From RGDT01 sp964630925 (GTDB taxonomy: Bacteria > Planctomycetota > Planctomycetia > Gemmatales > Gemmataceae): 8,261 nucleotides of DNA. How positions within the stretch are numbered: position 1 is the stretch's first letter; each line of letters starts with the position of its first letter. The stretch covers positions 1 to 8,261 of the forward strand of contig CAZVZK010000270.1 in assembly GCA_964630925.1 (NCBI GenBank), given 5' to 3'. Below are positions 1 through 5,447 of this stretch, piece after piece. A program made the position numbers and the translations under genes. Under the pieces are notes generated by a model, which searched no databases, had not been told where the DNA came from, and saw nothing but the letters and a program-made list of their open reading frames with translations.

Positions 1-735
1 CCCGCCCAGTTCCTCGTCACCCTCTTCGACGGCCGCACCGGCGCCCTCCTCGCCCTCATCCAGGCCGACCACCTCGGGCAGATGCGCACCGGGGCCGCCT
101 CCGGCATCGCCACCCGCGTCATGTCGCGCCCCGACGCCTCCGCCGTCGGCATCTTCGGCTCCGGCAAGCAGGCCCGCACCCAGCTCGAGGCCATCTGCAA
201 GGTACGCAAGGTGCGCCACGTCGTCGTCTTCTCGCCGAGCGAGGAGCGCCGCCGCGCCTTCGCCGCCGAGATGTCGCAGCGGTGCGAGGTCGAGGTCGTG
301 CCCGCCTCGCGTCCCGAGGACGCCGCCCGCGACCGCGACATCATCGTCACCGCCACCACCAGCCGCGAGCCGGTCCTGCTCGGCGGATGGGTCCCCGACG
401 GCTGCCACATCAACGCCATCGGCTCCAACTTCCTGGGCAAGGCCGAGGTGGACGTGGCCGCGTTCCGCCGCTGCGCCGACGTGGTGGTGGACAGCAAGGA
501 CCAGGCCCGCCTCGAGGCCGGCGACTTCCAGCAGCCGCTGGAAGAAGGCGCCCTGCACTGGGCCGAGATCCGCGAGCTGGGGCAGGTGATCGTCGGACGC
601 TACGCGGTGCGCAAGCACCCGCAGGACGTGACGCTGTTCAAGTCCCTCGGCATCGCCGTCGAGGACGTGGTCGTCGCCGGCAGGCTGTATCAGAAGGCCG
701 TGGCCGAGAACGTGGGCCGATTCATGGAGTGGTGA
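1..735 (+). CDS. Ornithine cyclodeaminase/mu-crystallin family NAD(P)-dependent oxidoreductase, 3' part
   Basis: The reading frame is open from the first base, so the gene begins before the window; 244 residues are visible where the family usually has about 310-330. The visible part starts in the conserved LFDxxTGxxLALxxxxxLxxxRTGAASG segment. It continues into a Rossmann fold with VGIFGSGKQARTQLEA (the usual form is GAGxQARTQL), a later INAIGSN motif, then DSKDQARLEAGD and TLFKSLGIAVEDV, all typical of this family. Members reduce or deaminate amino acids and imines in the cytoplasm (ornithine cyclodeaminase, alanine dehydrogenase, ketimine reductase). Position 427-429 encodes Asn where, from memory, true ornithine cyclodeaminases have the catalytic Asp of a GGD motif. 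Ornithine deamination is therefore doubtful and the substrate is unknown. The stop TGA (733-735) shares its A with the ATG of the following glgC-like gene, implying cotranscription. Confidence 0.9.
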   Translation, partial: PAQFLVTLFDGRTGALLALIQADHLGQMRTGAASGIATRVMSRPDASAVGIFGSGKQARTQLEAICKVRKVRHVVVFSPSEERRRAFAAEMSQRCEVEVVPASRPEDAARDRDIIVTATTSREPVLLGGWVPDGCHINAIGSNFLGKAEVDVAAFRRCADVVVDSKDQARLEAGDFQQPLEEGALHWAEIRELGQVIVGRYAVRKHPQDVTLFKSLGIAVEDVVVAGRLYQKAVAENVGRFMEW

Positions 736-1985
736 TGCAGCGCACCGTTTGCTTCATCCTGGGCGGCGGACGAGGCACGGGCCTCTACCCCCTCACCCGC
801 CTACGCAGCGCCCCCGCCGTCTCCGTGGCCGGCAAGTACCGCCTCATCGACATCCCCATGTCGAACTGCATCAACTCCGGCCTGCGGCGCATCTACGTCC
901 TCACGCAGTTCCTCTCCGTGTCGCTGCATCGCCACATCGCCAACACCTTCTCCTTCTCGCCGTTCAGCGACGGGTCGGTGCACCTGCTGGCGGCCCAGCA
1001 GACCAACGAGACCGCCGGCTGGTACCAGGGCACCGCCGACGCCCTGCGGCAGAACCTCCGCTACATCCGCGGCGACCGAGGCACCGACGTGCTGATCGTC
1101 TCCGGCGACGGCCTGTACCGCATGAACTACGGCGCCCTGATCGCCCAGCACCGGCAGTCGGGGGCCGACCTCACCCTCGCCGCCGTGCGCGTGCCGCGTT
1201 CGCGCGCGTCGAATTACGGCGTCCTCTCCGCCGGCCCCGACGGGCGCGTCCACGAGCTGGCCGAGAAGCCGTCCGACCCGGCGGTCCTCGCCCGGCTGCA
1301 GCTCCCGGAGGGCGACTTCCTGGCCAACATGGGCGTCTACGCCTGCAAACGCTCGTTCCTGCTGGACGCCCTGGAAGTGGCGGGCGGGCACGACCTCGTG
1401 ACGCAGATGTTCATGCCCGCCGTGGCGTCGGGCCGCGTGAGGTCGTTCGTGTTCGACGGCTTCTGGCACGACCTCGGCTCGTCGGTGGCGGCGTACCACG
1501 AGGTGCACCTGGCCCTGGCCGCGTCGAAGCCGCCGTTCGACTTCAGCTCCGACGAGGGCGTGATCTTCACGCACATGCGCAACCTGCCCGCCTCGCGTGT
1601 CGAGGCCGCCGAGGTGTCCGAGAGCCTGGTGTCGGACGGCTGCGTGATCGGGCCGGGCGGCCGGGTGGCGTCCAGCGTGGTCGGGCTGCGCTCGCGTGTC
1701 GGCGCCGACGTGCATCTCACCGAGACGGTGCTGTGCGGCGCCGACCGCTACGAGACGCCGGAGGCGCGGCGGTTCAACAAGGCGTCCGGCGTTCCGGACA
1801 TCGGCGTCGGCCCCGGCAGCGTGCTGCGCCGCGTGATCGCCGACAAGGACTGCCGCATCGGCGCCAACGTGCGGATCACCAACGAGAAGGGCGTGAAGCA
1901 CCACGACGGCGAGACGTACTGCATCCGCGACGGCATCGTCGTCGTCCCCAAGGGCGCCGTCATCCCCGACGGCACGGTGATCTGA
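735..1985 (+). CDS. glgC: GlgC-like glucose-1-phosphate adenylyltransferase homologue, possibly non-catalytic
   Basis: Encodes 416 residues, close to the length of cyanobacterial and plant-type enzymes. GlgC makes ADP-glucose from glucose-1-phosphate and ATP for glycogen synthesis. The start at 735 is supported by GGAG (726-729) five bases upstream and by the first residues forming the opening nucleotidyltransferase strand. The N-terminal domain has FILGGGRGT, YRLIDIPMSNCINSG, WYQGTADALRQ, SGD with metal-binding Asp125, EKP with Lys178, and FWHDLG with metal-binding Asp246. Residues about 294-416 are the left-handed beta-helix with SVVGLRSRV, GADRYET and RVIADKDCRIG. Several conserved positions are altered: GTRL is GTGL (Gly16), the Lys before PAV is Ala26, GDH is GDG (Gly126), YRMD is YRMN (Asn131) and ASMG is ANMG (Asn198). 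Gly16 and Ala26 match the sites changed in the non-catalytic plant large subunit. Family membership is near certain; catalytic activity is doubtful. Confidence 0.93.
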   Translation: MQRTVCFILGGGRGTGLYPLTRLRSAPAVSVAGKYRLIDIPMSNCINSGLRRIYVLTQFLSVSLHRHIANTFSFSPFSDGSVHLLAAQQTNETAGWYQGTADALRQNLRYIRGDRGTDVLIVSGDGLYRMNYGALIAQHRQSGADLTLAAVRVPRSRASNYGVLSAGPDGRVHELAEKPSDPAVLARLQLPEGDFLANMGVYACKRSFLLDALEVAGGHDLVTQMFMPAVASGRVRSFVFDGFWHDLGSSVAAYHEVHLALAASKPPFDFSSDEGVIFTHMRNLPASRVEAAEVSESLVSDGCVIGPGGRVASSVVGLRSRVGADVHLTETVLCGADRYETPEARRFNKASGVPDIGVGPGSVLRRVIADKDCRIGANVRITNEKGVKHHDGETYCIRDGIVVVPKGAVIPDGTVI

Positions 1986-1995
1986 AGCAGAGGAT

Positions 1996-2141
1996 TCACC
2001 ACAGAGGCACAGAGGACACAGAGAAGCAGAAGAGGAGAAAGACAAGCAGAGAGGCAGAAGGAGACAGGTCTTTGTCTTCTACCTCTCTTTTTGTCTATCT
2101 CTGCCTTTGTCTTCTCTGTGTCCTCTGCGTCTCTGTTGTGA
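1996..2141. repeat. 146-bp CACAGAG-type intergenic inverted repeat between convergent genes
   Basis: The outer arms 1996-2026 and 2111-2141 are reverse complements at 28 of 31 positions, with the 17-base perfect core CAGAGGACACAGAGAAG. Inner arms 2035-2060 and 2076-2101 match at 22 of 26 positions, leaving a loop of about 15 bases (2061-2075). The left arm is built from near-tandem units CACAGAGG (2000-2007), CACAGAGG (2008-2015) and CACAGAGA (2017-2024), followed by more degenerate purine-rich copies. The left half is almost free of T and the right half is pyrimidine-rich. The element fills most of the gap between glgC and the convergent propeller gene, so transcripts from either side would carry a long hairpin. 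There is no U-tract on either strand, so it is not a classical intrinsic terminator. Related CACAGAG repeats are, as I recall, dispersed in planctomycete and other environmental genomes, with no established function. Confidence 0.85.
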
Positions 2142-2159
2142 GCCCTCTTCGCTCCAGGC

Positions 2160-5100
2160 TCACTTCCGCTCGGCGGACGCCTTCGTGTCGAGGCGGAACA
2201 TCAGCAGGCCCATGCCCTCGGGGCGCATCGCCGCCTCCGGCGCCTCCGCAGGCAGCGACACCGCCTGCACGCCCTGCCCCGGCAGCACACGCACCACGTT
2301 CATCGCCCACGCCTGCCCCGGCGTGATCGTCTCGTCGCACAACGCCGCCCGCGGCACCGCCGCCTCCAGCGTCCAGCCCTGCGCCGTGCGATGCACCGCC
2401 GCGAACCACCGCGGGTCCCACGCCGCGTCGCCCCAGCACTCGTCGCGGATGCAGCCACGCGCGTCCGCCTGCAGGTGGAAGCACGTCGCGTAATCGCGGT
2501 CCACGTCCAGGAGCAGGCTCACCCGGTCCGACCCACGCAGGTCCTCGTCGCGTGTCCGCTTCTCCGCCGCAGGCACCCCCAGGCCTTCCGGGTGCCGGCA
2601 CGTCACCGCCAGGTAGACATAATCACGATCATAGGCCATGCGGACCTCGGTGCGGTGCGACTCCGCCGTCTTGCCGCTGGCGTCCTTCATCACCACGGGC
2701 GTGGAGGCCGACCAGCAGGCGTCGTCCAGCTTGCCGTCGAGGAACGGACGCTTCTCCGTCTGCACCGCGACCACCAGGGGACGCGGGCACACACCGGCAC
2801 GCTCCGCCAGCCACAGCTCGCCCGCCGCCACGCCGCGCCACGGGCCGTCCGGCTGCCGGGCCGCGAACTGACGCAGCCATTTGCGCGACGGCTCGAGCTG
2901 CCCGAGCTGCCGCCGCGCCGACGCCGTGGCGAACCCCAGCGACGGGTCGGCCAGGTGCAGCGGGCCGAACGCCGCCAGCTTGCCCTCCAGGTCGATGGCC
3001 GTCTGCAGCCAGCGCTTCGCGTCGTCACGCCCGCCGAGGTGGGCCACGGCGCGGAACGACTCCTTCTCGAACCGCGGCACCTCCGGCAGCTTCATACCCT
3101 TGACCTGCGGCCTCTCCTTGCCCGCCTCCGTGAAGCCCTCGTCGCCCGCCACGATGAACTGGTTCAACTGGTAACGCCGCCGCGCCTCGCCCGACGACTG
3201 GTGCAGGACGAGCCAGCGCAGGGCGTCGGCGGTCAGCGGGTGCGTGGGGTAACGCTCGCCGAGCAGCACGAACGCCTCGCGGGCCAGCGCCCACTGCCCG
3301 CGCCCGGCGTACAGGCGCCCCAGGCCGTGGGCCACCCGTGCCCCGGCGTCGTCCGGCATCCCGCGCAGCGTCTCCGACAGGTGCGACACGATCTGCTCCG
3401 GCTTGATCAGCGGCAGGCCCCGGCTCGACGCCATCGCCCACAGGCGGGCCCGCTCGCGCACCGCCTTCACCTCGTCCGCCGACAGCTCCTCGAAGGGCGG
3501 CAGCGCGCGCCGGGCCAGCCCGCCCTCCGCCAGGATGACGCCCTGCATCAGCGCGACGTGCGTGTCGGCCCCGGCCAGGGCGGACGCGGCCAGCTTGAAC
3601 GTCCGCACCGCCTCCGCCGACGTGCCGAGGAGCTGGGCCGCCGGCGTGGCGAACTCCACCGGGGTCGTGCCCAGGCGTGCGCTGGCCGCGTTCTGATCCA
3701 ACATCACCGGCCCGCCCTTCGCCGTCAGGGCGTACAGCTTCTTCGCCTTCCACGGCTTGAGGCCGAGCGCGCTGAGGTGTTCGGGGTAGGCCTTCTCGTC
3801 GCCGGCCTGCTTGAACGCCTCGCGCAGAGCCTCGCCGATCAGGCCCTCCAGGCCGTCGTCGCCCGAGCCGGTGAGGATGACCTCCGGCTGGTACGTCCGC
3901 AGGGCCAGCACCATCTGGCCGAGCAGATGGCGGGCGGCGTTGTCCTCGTGGAGCTTGTCCCACGCGGCGAGCAGGCCGTCGCGCCCGGCGCGGCCCAGGT
4001 GCGAGCCGACGGGGAACTGCCACATCTGGAAGGCCGCCGCCCCGCCCGCCTGGCGGAACGCCTCCTCGAAACGGCACCCCTCGCCTGTGCGTGCCAGGCT
4101 CGCGGTGGCCGGCTCCGGCCCGCCGACGCACACGCCCGCCATCAGGTAGCCGTCGTGCAGGCCCAGTGCTGCCGCCACGTCGGGCAGGGCGCGGCCCGGC
4201 CTGCCGTGGACGCACAACGCGGCCATGCGCTGCCCGCCCCGCTGCTGTGCCGACCACGTCTTGCCGCCGTCGTTCGTGTGCAGGATCGTCCCCAGCTCGC
4301 CGACGGCCCAGCCGAGGCCGGCGTCGTGGAAGTGGACGCCGTGCAGCGGCATGGCCTGGCCGGTCTGTTGCACGCGCCAGGTGCGGCCCGCGTCGTCGCT
4401 GGCCAGGACCGCCGACCCGGGCCGGCCGACGGCGCGGATCGTCCGGCCCTTGAATGACACCGCGTGCAGGTCCCACGCCGCCGTCACGGCACGGGGCAGG
4501 CCCGTCTCGGCGAAGTGCCAGGAGGCGCCGGCGGAGCCCTTGGAGAGCAGGACGAGGCCGCCCTGCCCGACGGTGACGCCGTCGTCGCCCTGCATGGCCA
4601 GGCCGGTGAGGGTGCGTCCGCCGAGGGTGTCCATGTCGAGGGCCGAGAGCCGCCCGTCGCGCAGCTTGGCGATGCGGTTCCACGCCCCGGCCAGGGCGGT
4701 GCCGGAGGCGGCACGCCACGACGAGGCACGCGGGCCGGGCGCGGGGTCCCAGGTGCGGCCCGCGTCCCTGGTCAGGAAGACGCCGGAGGGGAACTGCTCG
4801 GTGCCGTCGCCGGCGAGCATGCCGTTCTTGGGGTCGGTGAAGTGGACCGCGTGCAGGGCGGGCAGGCTGCCGGCCAGGAGGCGGCGCCACTTGACGCCCC
4901 CGTCGTTGGTGTACAGGACGACGCCGGCGGCCCCGCCAGAAGGCAGCTCCTCGCGGCCGACCACCCAGCCGACGTAGGCGTCGAGGAAGTGGACGGCGCG
5001 CAGCGAGGCGCGGGTGCCGGTGGAGACGCGCTCCCAATTCTTGCCGGCGTCGATGGTGTGCCAGAGGACGCCCTCGTCGCCGGCGGCCCAGCCCTCGCGG

Positions 5101-5207
5101 GCGTCCACGAAGCGGACGGCGCGGAGGGTGGCGTCCTCGAAGTGCCGCGGCTCGGCGGCGTGGGCCGCCCCGGCGAGCAGGGCCAGCAGCAGGAAGGCGG
5201 GACGCAT
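2160..5207 (-). CDS. Exported multidomain protein: Ycf48-like propeller, degenerate PIG-L-like domain, TPR-like region, CBM9-like domain
   Basis: Encodes 1015 residues. The frame stays open far upstream, but the ATG at 5207 is chosen because it begins a signal peptide (MRPAFLLLALLAGAAHA, cleavage after about residue 17) and GAGGA precedes it by 7 bases. Residues about 27-325 hold Ycf48/BNR-type propeller units such as LRAVRFVDAREGWAAGDEG and ILHTNDGGKTW. Residues about 328-500 resemble PIG-L (LmbE) deacetylases, with YQPEVILT and YPEHLSALGLKPWKAKKLY, but the zinc-binding AHPDD and HxDH motifs are absent. Residues about 620-680 look TPR-like. Residues about 810-1005 resemble a CBM9-type sandwich: PFLDGKLDDACW, SDRVSLLLDVDRDYATCF, GWTLEAAVPRAAL. 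An exported, glycan- or envelope-related binding role is inferred; enzymatic activity is unlikely. The gene is divergent from the cytochrome C protein gene and convergent with glgC. Propeller and CBM9 calls are firm; the PIG-L call is moderate. Confidence 0.88.
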   Translation of the reverse strand: MRPAFLLLALLAGAAHAAEPRHFEDATLRAVRFVDAREGWAAGDEGVLWHTIDAGKNWERVSTGTRASLRAVHFLDAYVGWVVGREELPSGGAAGVVLYTNDGGVKWRRLLAGSLPALHAVHFTDPKNGMLAGDGTEQFPSGVFLTRDAGRTWDPAPGPRASSWRAASGTALAGAWNRIAKLRDGRLSALDMDTLGGRTLTGLAMQGDDGVTVGQGGLVLLSKGSAGASWHFAETGLPRAVTAAWDLHAVSFKGRTIRAVGRPGSAVLASDDAGRTWRVQQTGQAMPLHGVHFHDAGLGWAVGELGTILHTNDGGKTWSAQQRGGQRMAALCVHGRPGRALPDVAAALGLHDGYLMAGVCVGGPEPATASLARTGEGCRFEEAFRQAGGAAAFQMWQFPVGSHLGRAGRDGLLAAWDKLHEDNAARHLLGQMVLALRTYQPEVILTGSGDDGLEGLIGEALREAFKQAGDEKAYPEHLSALGLKPWKAKKLYALTAKGGPVMLDQNAASARLGTTPVEFATPAAQLLGTSAEAVRTFKLAASALAGADTHVALMQGVILAEGGLARRALPPFEELSADEVKAVRERARLWAMASSRGLPLIKPEQIVSHLSETLRGMPDDAGARVAHGLGRLYAGRGQWALAREAFVLLGERYPTHPLTADALRWLVLHQSSGEARRRYQLNQFIVAGDEGFTEAGKERPQVKGMKLPEVPRFEKESFRAVAHLGGRDDAKRWLQTAIDLEGKLAAFGPLHLADPSLGFATASARRQLGQLEPSRKWLRQFAARQPDGPWRGVAAGELWLAERAGVCPRPLVVAVQTEKRPFLDGKLDDACWSASTPVVMKDASGKTAESHRTEVRMAYDRDYVYLAVTCRHPEGLGVPAAEKRTRDEDLRGSDRVSLLLDVDRDYATCFHLQADARGCIRDECWGDAAWDPRWFAAVHRTAQGWTLEAAVPRAALCDETITPGQAWAMNVVRVLPGQGVQAVSLPAEAPEAAMRPEGMGLLMFRLDTKASAERK

Positions 5208-5327
5208 GGACGGTCCTCGGGACGGGGGGCGGGCGCGGCCCACGTCATAACGAGGGGGGATGGGCGAAGCAAGGCCGCCCTGGCTCGGCATGGAGCCCAC
5301 CCCCTGAAACGGTGGGGCGGCGCCACC

Positions 5328-5341
5328 GCGTGCCGGCACGC
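5328..5341. promoter_or_regulatory. 14-bp perfect palindrome in the divergent intergenic region
   Basis: GCGTGCCGGCACGC is its own reverse complement. It lies roughly midway between the two divergent starts, 40 bases upstream of the predicted rightward -35 box. This suits a homodimeric regulator site, but such palindromes also arise by chance in DNA this rich in G+C. No regulator gene is visible nearby. Confidence 0.3.
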
Positions 5342-5363
5342 AAGCCCTCCGCGACACCGCCAC

Positions 5364-5399
5364 CGTCCGCGGAGCCTCCCTTGACCACGCCCGCGGACG
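5364..5399. promoter_or_regulatory. Inverted repeat around the predicted -35 box, candidate operator
   Basis: CGTCCGCGG (5364-5372) and CCGCGGACG (5391-5399) are perfect 9-bp inverted repeats separated by 18 bases. The predicted -35 hexamer TTGACC sits inside that gap. One half-site lies upstream of the -35 box and the other falls in the -35/-10 spacer, a placement that would let a bound protein block polymerase. Function is inferred from position only. Confidence 0.35.
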
Positions 5400-5408
5400 T
5401 GCGACAAT
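5381..5408 (+). promoter_or_regulatory. Predicted sigma70-type promoter of the planctomycete cytochrome C gene
   Basis: TTGACC (5381-5386) matches the -35 consensus at 5 of 6 positions. GACAAT (5403-5408) matches the -10 consensus at 4 of 6 positions, and the spacer is 16 bases. Transcription would begin near 5415, giving a short leader of about 33 bases before the ATG at 5448. The leader contains AGGGG (5434-5438), a possible weak ribosome binding site. On the opposite strand of this spacer I see no comparably good promoter for the propeller gene. Confidence 0.5.
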
Positions 5409-5447
5409 CACTGGTATCCCGCCTTGTGCCGCCAGGGGCCACCCGAC

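Noticed and set aside
2000..2026. The CACAGAG units as a CRISPR array
   Set aside because: Units are only 8-9 bp and directly adjacent, with no spacers and no cas genes.
801..2045. A 414-codon minus-strand open frame opposite glgC
   Set aside because: The composition is Val/His/Ala/Arg-rich with no domain, and it starts inside the CACAGAG inverted repeat. glgC on the other strand is unmistakable.
1996..2141. The inverted repeat as an intrinsic terminator or small coding gene
   Set aside because: There is no T-run after either arm, and the peptides read through it are typical spurious products of this repeat type.
2391..4457. A 688-codon plus-strand open frame opposite the propeller gene
   Set aside because: The translation is Arg/Leu/Ala/Gln-rich without domains, while the opposite strand encodes recognisable propeller, TPR-like and CBM9-like sequence.
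5292..5316. CCCACC/GGTGGG hairpin in the divergent spacer as a leader element of the propeller gene
   Set aside because: A 6-bp stem with a 9-base loop is too weak to separate from chance in this G+C-rich spacer, and no promoter places it in a transcript.
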